NCBI GenBank assembly: GCA_021234535.1
Contig: CM037840.1
Location: 7,925,094-7,989,093 of the forward strand
Direction of reading: 5' to 3'
DNA from: Stichopus chloronotus
Taxonomy: Eukaryota; Echinodermata; Holothuroidea; Aspidochirotida; Stichopodidae
Length of the DNA: 64,000 bases
Shown here: positions 48,714 to 59,500 of the stretch, in pieces
How positions within the stretch are numbered: position 1 is the stretch's first letter
Layout: every line of letters starts with the position of its first letter
Notes under the pieces: generated by a model
Database searches by the model: none
What the model was told of the DNA's origin: nothing
Seen by the model: the letters and a program-made list of their open reading frames with translations, nothing else
Program-made: the position numbers and the translations under genes

Positions 48714-50379
48714 CTACAATGAACAGACTGTCAATGCAGCTTAGTTAGGATGAGTAACTCTCATCTCAAGATGTCTATTATGATATTAATGCATTTGTTC
48801 TCTTCAAGTTAAAAAAGTCCAGTGACAGGACAAATAAAGGAAACTGGCAATAAGTAGGTATCCAGCAATCTATGTACATTACATATACATTTAACAATTG
48901 TCCCTCCGTTACCGGTAATAGAGGGACACGTGTTAACTTGTTCTTTACTTTGGTATAGAAAACAGTAAATGATGCGATTTGACATTTGCTAGCAAGTATG
49001 TGTCTAGAACCTTTTCTCTAGAAAGCTTGATTTTTTTCTTCTTTTGACTCACTGTGAAATGTTGATACATTCATTGCTTAAAGGCTGTGTGACATCCTTG
49101 TAGAAAATAGCACTCTTCCTTCACATTGGCAGGTGATATCAATATTTTTGAAGACGAAAATACATGCTTCCTAAATAAAACCATCTGGGTTTATAAAATT
49201 CCCAAATGTCCTTGAAATAAAGGTTACATAAACAAAGGATAAATATAAGGCATGTCACAAATTTGCCTCTTTAGTCACCGTTTATTCATGATAAAGCTGT
49301 GAGACACTAATTTGCCTGTAAATTGGTCAATCGTTGACGGTTATTGGGATTTTGATGGATTTTGTAGCTATTTTTTTAAATTTTCGATGCTGAGAACTCC
49401 ATAACGTCATTTTCATGTCACGACCTTTATGAAAATCATGATTCAGGTCACATGAGTGCACTGTGTACTGTTGGCAGCTTGCTCTACGTTGGATTGTAGA
49501 GGCCACCTACAGTACAAACCTGGGAGAAAAAAAAAGTTTTCATAATTATTTTGGATTTGAACAGTGATACTTGTAATTTGGTTGTATCCATCTAATCCAC
49601 CACAAATTTATCGATGAAGGTCAAATTTCGCACAGGTGGTTAGTTCTAGTTTGTTATGTTGTAGCGAAATTCCGCAAAATGTGCCTACCTATAGATTCAT
49701 TTATGTTGATGATTTAATATAATGAGAAAGATATTGTCTTAAAATGAATTGACCAATGACCTCTGTCGAAAATGGTAAGAGAGATTGACATGCTTCTTTT
49801 ACTCAGAAGAATCATTTATATCAGATACTGCTCTTTTTCTGTTATCAAACAAGATGTAATACATTTGTCTATCAATTTTCTATAATCTGAAACTTTGCAA
49901 AAAAAAATTGTAAAAAGGCTATTGTACGATTGAAAAACTACGTTACTACAGTCGGTGAAAGAATATGTGGTTACTACATTACGATTGTGAAAAAGATCAG
50001 TCAGGTATATTAACAGCAGTGAAATTCTAAGCCTTAGAGTTTTCTTGTTCTTTTCCTTGCGTCCATGCTTGTAATTATATCTCAATCATTGAAATCATGT
50101 ACCAATGTGTTTGTATATGTTAGTGTGTGTATGCTTATGTCACCTACCTTGTAAACACAATATCTCGAGCAGGCAATCGTCAAAAAAAAATCTTATTTGT
50201 AGTTCTCTCATCAATTTATATCAGTTTTTAATGCCTATTTCCTTACACCTGCCCATGGTTATAGCTGTAAATATTTTCACAAAACGCAATTGCATTGGCG
50301 TCTCCCAAATAACCAAAAGTATGTATCATAGAAATCATCTCTGAAAACGTTTGTAACACGATATCTCAAACTGTAAACC
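48714..50379. other. Intergenic or intronic stretch without recognised genes
   Basis: The segment near 49620-49740 (GAAATTCCGCAAAATG..TATAGATTCA..TTGATGATTTAATATAATGA) is related to 19079-19150 of the foldback-like element, so this area also contains old repeat copies. Confidence 0.4.
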
Positions 50380-51180
50380 TTGTACAAAGTTTATACTTGG
50401 CATATGGATGCATCATGGTAATGGTGCCTTTCGGAGGTTACAAATTTTGGGATCCAATCTCCAATGGGCCACATGGATCATTTTATGAAATCATGCAAAT
50501 AGCCTCTTCTACAGATTGTACTAAGTTGAATTTGCGTCACATTACAACTGTGATAGAGGTTGCTTCAGGTTTTTCAGGATTATTGGTCCCATATGGAACA
50601 TTTATGAAACCATGCAAAATGTTTGTTTTTCTGCATATATTGCAATGTGAAAGGTTTGTCAAATTAGCATTGTGGTAGTTGTAGTGTTCAACATTTGTGG
50701 GTCCAACCTCAGAATGTGCCATATGGGCCATAAATTATTAAATTGTGCAAAGCGATTGTACAAATTGTATGTTACAATGTGTAGGTTTTTATTTCATATC
50801 AGTAAGTTGTATGGTAGTCAGTGCCTTTGGGTGATCAGCATTCTTATATACAAATGGAGCTATACTGCCATTCATGTTTGTTTTCATTATGTATAGCATG
50901 CGGCTGAATGGGTATTATTCAATTCTTAAAATAGACTCATCTTATGAAATAATCCAAATACCTCTTCTACTACAGATTGTATGGTATTAAGTTGAAATTA
51001 TATACATATTTCTACTATGACAGTGTTCCTTCTGGTTGTTCAGGATTATTAGTCTCATATAGGGCGGTAAGAATCATTTCATGAAATCATGCAAAATGTT
51101 TCTGTTCTGCATAATTTGCTTTACAATGTGAAAGGTTTGTTAAATTAGCATTGTGGTATTGTAGTGGGACTATACTGCCA
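50380..51180 (+). repeat. Interspersed repeat of ~170-bp modules, copy 2
   Basis: These are the same modules as at 32.5-33.4 kb: GGCCACATGGATCATTTTAT, CTACAGATTGTA, GTCACATTACAACTGTGATA, GTTTTTCAGGATTATTGGTC and CCATATGG. At least four partial units are recognisable. Frames within it (50397-50678, 50537-50731) are not genes. Confidence 0.7.
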
Positions 51181-51189
51181 TTCATTCAT

Positions 51190-53527
51190 GTTTTTATTGT
51201 TTTTGGTTCCTTGCGTCAGCAAAGGAACCTATGCAGTCAGGTGGGCGTGTGTGCGGGTGTGTGTGTGCATCTGTGACACTTGCTTAGGTACGCTCTAACT
51301 CAATAGGGGAAAGTCCGATGAAAGTCAAACTTAATATGTAGGTTTGCCATATTAAGAAGGTGTGCCCTATTGTTTTTGGTGGAGGTCAAAGGTCATCTGG
51401 GGGAACGGGGGGGGGAAGTCTGTTTTGCTTTGGTACGCTCTAACTCAATAAGGGAAAGTCAGATGAAAATCAGATGAAAGTGTTAACATTAAATCCAGTA
51501 TATCACTTCCGTATCCATTGAGTTATGGTGTACCCCAGGGGTCTGTATTAGGTCCAGTGTTGTTTAATATGTACACGTATGGTATTGGTGATATTATCAG
51601 GGTACATGGAATAGAGATGCATCAGTATGCTGATGATACTCAAATGATTTGTAGATTCAAATTAACTGAGAAACATACTGCTCTTGGTTCTGTTCAAAGC
51701 GCCTTCCATGACATCAGTGAGTGGATGCTCCGTAATAGACTAAAACTAAATGAGGATAAAACCATAGTCATGTTAATGCGGCCAACGCATATGAGAAGTA
51801 ATGTAAATGTTATGCCAATAAGGATTAACAAGACAGAGACCATTCCGTATACCTCTTCTGCGAAGAACCTAGGAGTTATTTTTGATAGTACGCTATCATT
51901 GGAGGAGTTCATTAAGCTTAAGTGTAAATCTGCTCGCTACCATCTGCGTAACATTGGTAAAATCCGTCCCTACCTTAGTTCCAAGTCAATAGAGCAACTG
52001 GTACATGCATTTATTTCTGCTAACATTGATTATTGTAACTCACTGCTCTGTGGCCTGCCACAGACTGAAATATTGAAACTCCAGCGCATTCAAAATTCCG
52101 CTGCTAGAGTAATTACTGGCAAGTCCAAGCGTTCCAGCATACGCGCTTTGCTGCATCACCTCCACTGGCTGCCTGTTGATCAGAGAGTTGTGTTCAAAGT
52201 GCTCCTCATTGTGTTCCGCGCTCTTACCACCGGTACTCCGTCTTACATTAGAGATTTGCTTTGTCCCTACCATCCATCCAGGGTCTTCGTAGCTCTGATC
52301 AAAATCTCGTTGTTCCGCTCACCCGAACCAAATCCTATGGTGACCGGTCTTTCAGTAAAGTAGCTTCACACCATTGGAATGCTCTCCCCCTGTCTATCAG
52401 AAATTCTGTGACTGTCACTCTATTTAAGTCGCGACTGAAAACTTACCTTTTTAATCAGGCTTTTCCTGATTTATAATTTGTTAAGCGCTTTAGATCGTTG
52501 CTCTTCGTGAGTTGTATTTAGCGCTATATAAATGTTTCATTATTATTATTATTAAACTCGGTACGTAGGTTTGCCATATTGAGAAGGTGTACCCTATTGT
52601 TTTTGGTGGAGGTCAAAGGTCATCTGGGGGAACGGGGGGGGCAAAGTCTGAAAACCTTGTATGCTATGGATGCTCATATGTTCCATCAGTCCCCCTCCAG
52701 GGCATCATGGAAGTACTGCTTGAGTTTGCAGTTGCTTGATCAAATGAAAAAGACGCAGTGTTGTTTGCACTACTGTAGGTGGTCACACCAGACAAGTTTT
52801 GGCTGGATCAGTTTACCTCCTCGTGCCTGAGTGCTAATGTGTGCATTCATGTAAGTGTCTTTTCAATTAGTGAGGTGAGCAGGACACAATCAAAGAAAAT
52901 AAGTCAGTTGGTGTTGTTGCCAGAGTAAACTAGACCCCAGTAGATCACTCCAGGGCATGCTATCAGTTTATTGGACTTTAAAGGGGCATAGATAAGATTA
53001 GCCATATTGAAATTGAATGAGAGATTCACAGCTGTTTGTGTTTTGTAAAATGAATGGGATATTGCTGTATATTGCAGAAATCAACATCTTCAATTCATTG
53101 CATTAATTGAAATGGCTTTTTTTGATATTTATGAACTCAGGCATTGCATTTAACAGCATGTGTATTTCAAGTGCAAGGAACCATAGTGCCCCTAGGCTGT
53201 TGTGAAATCATGCAAAATACTTCTTCTCTTACAGATTGTATGTAACACTGTTGATGGTTGGTCACATTAGTGCTATGGAAGTGGTTCCATGCGGGTGCAT
53301 GTTTGTCATGTTTGGGGTCCAATGTCTGAAATGGGCCATTTTATAAAAGCATGAAATATATTTCTCTCTCTACAGATTTTATGTTGCAAAAGTGAGAGTT
53401 CATGGTCAGAAATGGACCATATAGGCTATCGTGCAAAATTATGCAATATGCTCCCTTTTACTTCATAATTTACATTATATGCTCTCCATCTGTGCAAGGA
53501 ACCAGAGTGCCCTTGGGCTCTTGTTTA
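51190..53527 (+). repeat. Hairpin-start interspersed repeat, copy 3, split by a retrotransposon
   Basis: The left end TTTTTGGTTCCTTGCGTCAG pairs with CAAAGGAACC, then comes a GT run and CGCTCTAACTCAATAGGGGA. A right end with GCAAGGAACCAGAGTGCCCT and TGGGCTCTTGTT closes the copy. Exact DR1 13-mers sit at 51383 and 52610. The copy is interrupted at GATGAAAATC|AAACTCGGTA by the retrotransposon 51470-52553. Another end motif (GCAAGGAACCATAGTGCCCC) at about 53175 suggests two adjacent or nested copies. Confidence 0.7.
51470..52553 (+). mobile_element. 5'-truncated non-LTR retrotransposon (CR1/L2-like), reverse transcriptase fragment
   Basis: The frame encodes the C-terminal half of a reverse transcriptase: YGVPQGSVLGPVLFNMYTYG, then the catalytic HQYADDTQM box, WMLRNRLKLNEDKT, then LGVIFDSTLSL. 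It continues through NIDYCNSLLCGLP, LQRIQNSAARVITG and LHHLHWLPVDQRV. A frameshift occurs near 52285; the end (YLFNQAFPDL, stop near 52476) is in another frame. The 3' tail has AAGCGCTTTAGA and TAGCGCTATATAAATG followed by (ATT)n, typical of CR1/L2-type LINEs. The endonuclease and 5' half are missing. The copy is dead on arrival by truncation, but most codons are intact, so the insertion is fairly young. Confidence 0.88.
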
Positions 53528-53544
53528 CTTGTTTAGTATTATTA

Positions 53545-53920
53545 CATGCTGTTGAGTGGGCATTATTCAATTCTTAAAATAGACTCACAACATACTTAGT
53601 TTATCAGTACTTGACCGTATTGTTTATATTTGCAGTACTAGGCGTGCAACCTGTGCTGTTGGCAATCACCTCCCACCTTTAAAGTCAGTCAGGTCAGAGA
53701 GTGCTGAACAGCTTCCTATTTAGACATTAACACCATGTGTGAAAATACTGGTCAATAGAGGGGGGGAGAGACAGGTTCCAATTGATGACATTCCTCTATG
53801 GTGTCATTTTTTGTGTAAAAAAAAAGCAATGAGAAAAAATGAGTATTTCAGATAGTGTTTCTGCTTTAGCCAGCATTCCTTTCAGCAATTTGATAAATGA
53901 CGTTGCATGCTGCATTCTAC
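53545..53920 (+). repeat. Tail module of the interspersed repeat family, second copy
   Basis: TCTTAAAATAGACTCACAAC, GGTTCCAATTGAT, GCTTTAGCCAGCATTCCTTT and GCAATTTGATAAATGACGTT align with 33380-33725. This shows that the tail travels with the 170-bp modules. Confidence 0.7.
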
Positions 53921-54167
53921 TTCAGATAAGTACTATAGTAGAGGAGTAACAGTGGGAGGTGATAAACTGTGGATTACCCTTGGTTTAGACTAAAGGACTA
54001 TACACCCTGTAGTTAAAATAGTCTCAACAACAGGAAGGACAGAACCCATCGGGGTCTTTCATTTTTTTTATTCCTCATTCTCATTGAATAGAGAATTCCT
54101 GTGTAACTTGATTAATTCTTGCCAGAACTGAAGTAAATAAATATTGAACCATGCTCTTCAATTGCAG

Positions 54168-54370
54168 ATAAACAATTTCACTTCAACACAACGGCAGCTA
54201 TCGTCCACTTTAATAAATCGTACTCTGACAATTTCAATAATGAAATTCAACCGAAGTGTAATGGAACTAACAATAAAACCCACTTCACAATAGTGGAAAC
54301 GACAGTCTTACGTTCATGTACAGAGTAGGCTCACATAGGGAGAATTGTTCATTTAAGGTCATAGTTCAAG
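54168..54370 (+). pseudogene. Decayed HYR exon with missing N-terminus and in-frame stop
   Basis: The exon follows an AG acceptor (ATTGCAG) and ends at the phase-1 donor CAAG|GTAAAT, as in the array. It lacks the first 15-18 codons of the domain, including the first cysteine. It then reads NTTAAIVHFNKSYSDNFNNE with Cys-2 changed to Tyr, keeps NGTNNKTHFTIVETTV, and hits TAG right after SCTE. The donor and acceptor survive, but the exon cannot be translated through. Confidence 0.8.
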
Positions 54371-54405
54371 GTAAATGATAAAACAATCATGTTTTTGTTC
54401 GTTTT

Positions 54406-56104
54406 TAGCTCACACACCAAGTGTGTGAGGTATTAGAATGAGGCTGATGTCGTCAAGTTTTTTCAAAAGCCTCTTTCTTCATTTTTTGAGATTTGTCTGA
54501 ATTTTTTTCAGTGTGTTTTTTTGGATAGACATATTTTTTTCAACGTAATTACATTTCGACTGACTTAATTTATAGGTGAGTTGCAATGTAATTTTTGGCG
54601 GAAAATCGGGTTTTTGGTTACTTTTTTGCACACGGCACTCTAACTGAACGGGTTTAGCTGGAGAGCTATTCTGTGGTCACTCTAATAAACAATCAAATTT
54701 TACAGTTGGGCTGGCCAGCCTATCTGCCCTGTGGGTCATCAAGTCCAACTGAACTATCACCTATCGATATCACATTCCGATGCTAGTAAATTGACACGTA
54801 AATTAAGTTAGTGAAGCATGTGGCTGAGTGATCATTGTAACCCACAAAGCATGTGCATTCTAATTTTACAACCATCACAAAAATCTAGTCCAGCGCACAT
54901 TTCAATTTAGATCCAGCCAAAGCCAGCTCTGACAGCATCTAAACATTATCCATTGCATCCTTACATATCACACATCCTAAAGGAGATTTAGCCTTCTATG
55001 CAGACCATAGCTGGTACACCTATAGATTCTGTAGAGTGTGCTTGGGCTGGAAAGTGTCTGTTCCTAATCTTAGTTCCGCCACCTCTGAAGGAACAGCCAC
55101 ATATTTCCAATACTGCTCTTCATGGAGAGTGGTTACTCCCCTCATTGATCGCTACCCTCGCAGACTCTGGACACTTGTTTTATTATGTACACAACTTTTA
55201 ACTAAAACCATTGTTTTTTGCTACCAAATTAGAGGCCAATCACATTCGTCGTGAGACATGACGGGAGTGATGATGCGGAAAGGACGTACGACTGATTAGT
55301 TACGTAATTATCATGGTAATATGCTACTCACCTTCAACTGTTTTAGGTCTCTCATAGCGATATCCTATTTCTGCCGTAGGCAAATCTTGTGATTGGGTGA
55401 AAGTTAGCCTAGGTACCATTATTTTCTCTCATTGTTCGATCGCTGCTATTGGCTCATTTCATGAGACCAACGCGTAGCATTTTAATATGTATTAACCGTA
55501 ACGTCAAACGTGACTATTCATTTGTACATAATTATATCAAGTGTCCAAAGTCTCTCCGGCGGGCGGCGATCACAGCGAAACGTGATTACTAGATGAGTAC
55601 ATATCCTCGGTTGGGTGTAAGTAGGCTGCAGCTCAAATTGTGTGGAATGTATCAAAGGAGGAGAAGTCATTTGCCGAGAAAGACTTTGCAAAGTCTAGTA
55701 CACCTAATGCCATTTTTCAACATCACATGTCGAAATTATATATACTACACTGGCATATGATAATGTCATAGGCTTGAAAGTGTGTCAACTAGATACTTTT
55801 TGCATGTAACAGTTTGTCACCTTCCAGGTACCGTACTTTCATTTTGCAATGCCACAAACAAAGATTACCTCTACTTAGTTCAGTGACTGCCCTAAGTTTT
55901 GACACCCCTATGTTCCGACACGCTTACATTTCGACAGCAGCGGCTGATCAATGCGTCATTACCAAGCCGAACATCATAGCTGGGACCCAAAATGGTGCCT
56001 GATGTAATGAATGTGCTGTAACATGTAGTGTCAGAACATGGGGTGTAGGAACAAAAGTGTGTCAGAACATAGGGCTGAAACCCTCAGTTCAATTGTGTGA
56101 GCTA
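54406..56104. mobile_element. 1.7-kb inserted element starting with a hairpin
   Basis: The left end TAGCTCACACACCAAGTGTG contains its own small hairpin (CTCACACACCAAGTGTGTGAG, given here as two arms around CCAAG). The right end TGTGTGAGCTA is the inverted counterpart, an 11-bp TIR. The element lies between a dead HYR exon and the first intact one and has no transposase frame. A GTCAGAACATGGGG-type motif repeats near its right end. Boundaries are tentative; I see no target duplication. Confidence 0.4.
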
Positions 56105-56299
56105 CAGCGACGTTGCTGCGCTAGTTAAGAACTAAGCTTAACTTCAAACTACATGTTGATACACACAATAATGAGTCATAATTTAAATTTATTATTCAAT
56201 CAAATACAGAATATATTTCCAATCTGTGAGAACTTCATTAGAAAAGTAAATATATACAAATTTAGTAAATATTGTGTTTATATTTTTCTATAGATAAAG

Positions 56300-56548
56300 A
56301 TGTGACAAATCCTACTGCTGCTTGCCCACCCGATCAAACTGTTCATGCACAAGATGAATTGAACACAACTGCCGCTCTCGTCGTGTTTAATGTATCGTGC
56401 TCTGACAACTTTGATGTTGAAATTGAACCGAACTGTACTTCTACCACAAATGATACCCACTTTCCAATAGGGGAAACAACAGTCGTATGTTCATGTACAG
56501 ACGAGGCTGGCAATAGTGACAATTGTTCATTTACGGTCACAGTTGAAG
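56300..56548 (+). CDS. HYR exon 1
   Basis: First intact cassette and one of the more divergent ones: it reads TNPTAACPPDQ, has VFNVSC, and has Val instead of Asp in NFDVEIEP. Its acceptor is preceded by TTTTTCTATAGATAAAG, so a competing AG lies 8 nt upstream. Confidence 0.87.
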
Positions 56549-59500
56549 GTAAATGTTAAAATAGTAATGGTTTTGTTCGTTTTTTATTACTAAGGTTTTC
56601 CACAAACTGCATATTGATTGACACACTAATGAGTCATAATTGAAATTTATTATTCAATTATATATAAAATATATTTCGAAACTGTTTGTACTTTATCAGG
56701 TAAGTAAAGATACACCAATTTAATATTTTTTATATATTATTACTTTGTATTGAAAAAGATGTGACAAATCCTTCGGTTACTTGTCCATCCGATCAAACTG
56801 TTCATGCACAAGATGAATTGGACGCAACTGCCGCTCTCGTCGTGTTTGATGTATCGTGCTCTGACAACTTCGATGATGAAATTGCACCGAACTGTAGTCC
56901 TACTACCAATGATACCCACTTTCCAATAGGGGAAACAACAGTCGTATGTTCATGTACAGACGAGGCTGACAATAGTGACAATTGTTCATTTACAGTCCTA
57001 GTTCAAGGTTAATGTTAAAATAGTAATGGTTTTGTTCGTTTTTAATTTCAAAGGTTTTCCACAAACTACATAATGATTGACACACTAATGAGTCATAATT
57101 GAAATTTATTATTCAATCATATATAAAATATATTTCGAAACTGTTTGTACTTTATCAGGTAACTAAAAATATACCAATTAAATATTTTGTTTTTATATTT
57201 TATTATTTTGTATTGACAAAGATGTGACAAATCCTACTGCTACTTGTCCATCCGATCAAACGGTTCATGCACAAGATGAATTGAACACAACTGCCGCTCT
57301 CGTCGTGTTTGATGTATCGTGCTCTGACAACTTCGATGATGAAATTGAACCGAACTGTACTTCTACTACAAATGATACCCACTTTCCAATAGGGGAAACA
57401 ACAGTCGTATGTTCATGTACAGACGAGGCTGACAATAGTGACAATTGTTCATTTACGGTCACAGTTGAAGGTAAATATTAAAATAGTTATGGTTTTGTTC
57501 GTTTTTTATTACTAAGGTTTTTTAAAAACTACATATTGATTAACACACTAATGAGTCATTATTCAAATTCATTATTTAATCATATATAAAATATATTTCG
57601 AAACTGTTTGTACTTTATCAGGTAACTAAAAATATACCAATTAAATATTTTGTTTTTATATTTTATTATTTTGTATTCATAAAGATGTGACAAATCCTAC
57701 TGTTACTTGTCCATCCGATCAAACTGTTCATGCACAAGATGAATTGAACACAACTGCCGCTCTCGTCGTGTTTGATGTATCGTGCTCTGACAACTTTGAT
57801 GATGAAATTGAACCTAACTGTACTTCTACTACAAATGATACCCACTTTCCAATTGGGGAAACAGCAGTCGTATGTTCATGTACAGACGAGGCTGGCAATA
57901 GTGACAATTGTTCATTTACCCTCACAGTTGAAGGTAAATGTTAAAATAGTAATGATTTTGTTCGTTTTTAATTTCTAAGGTCTTTTAAAAACTACATATT
58001 GATTAACACATTTATCAGTCATTATTCAAATTCAATATTTAATCATATATAAAATATATTTCGAAACGGTTCGTACTTTACTAGGTAAGTAAAGATATAC
58101 CAATTTAGTATTTTGTTTTTATGTTTTATTATTTTGTATTCATAAAGATGTGACAAATCCTACTGTTACTTGTCCATCCGATCAAACTGTTCATGCACAA
58201 GATGAATTAAACACAACTGCCGCTCTCGTCGTGTTTGATGTATCGTGCTCTGACAACTTTGATGATGAAATTGAACCGAACTGTACTTCTACTACAAATG
58301 ATACCCACTTTCCAATAGGGGAAACAACAGTCGTATGTTCATGTACAGACGAGGCTGGCAATAGTGACAATTGTTCATTTACGGTCACAGTTGAAGGTAA
58401 ATGTTAAAATAGTTATGGTTTTGTTCGTTTTTTATTACTAAGGTTTTTTAAAAAGTACATATTGATTAACACTATTGAGTCATTATTCAAATTCATTATT
58501 AAATTATATATAAAATATATTTCGAAACTGTTAGTACTTTATTAGGTAAGTAAAGATATACCAGTTTAATATTTTGTTTTTATATTTTATTATTTTGTAT
58601 TCATAAAGATGTGACAAATCCTACTGTTACTTGTCCATCCGATCAAACTGTTCATGCACAAGATGAATTGAACACAACTGCCGCTCTCGTCGTGTTTAAT
58701 GTATCGTGCTCTGACAACTTCGATGATGAAATTGAACCGAACTGTACTTCTACTGCAAATGATACCCACTTTCCAATTGGGGAAACAACAGTCGTATGTT
58801 CATGTACAGACGAGGCTGGCAATAGTGACAATTGTTCATTTACGGTCACAGTTGAAGGTAAATGTTAAAATAGTAATGGTTTTGTTCGTTTTTTATTACT
58901 AAGGTTTTCCACAAACTGCATATTGATTGACACACTAATGAGTCACGATTGAAATTTATTATTCATTCTTATATAAAATACATTTCGAAACTGTTGGTAT
59001 TTTATCAGGTAAGTAAAAATATACCAATTTAATATTTTGTTTTTGTATTTTATTACTTTGTATTGATAAAGATGTGACAAATCCTTCGGTTACTTGTCAA
59101 TCCGATCAAACTGTTCATGCACAAGATGAATTGAACACAACTGCCGCTCTCGTCGTGTTTGATGTATCGTGCTCTGACAACTTTGATGATGAAATTGAAC
59201 CGAACTGTACTTCTACTACAAATGATACCCACTTTCCAATTGGGGAAACAGCAGTCGTATGTTCATGTACAGACGAGGCTGGCAATAGTGACAATTGTTC
59301 ATTTACCCTCACAGTTGAAGGTAAATGTTAAAATAGTAATGATTTTGTTCGTTTTTAATTTCTGAGGTCTTTTAAAAACTACATATTGATTAACTCACTA
59401 ATGAGTCATAATTAAAATTAATCATTCAATCATGTATAGAATATATTTCGAAACTCTTAGTACCTTAGCAGGGAAGTTAAAATATACCAATTTAATATTT

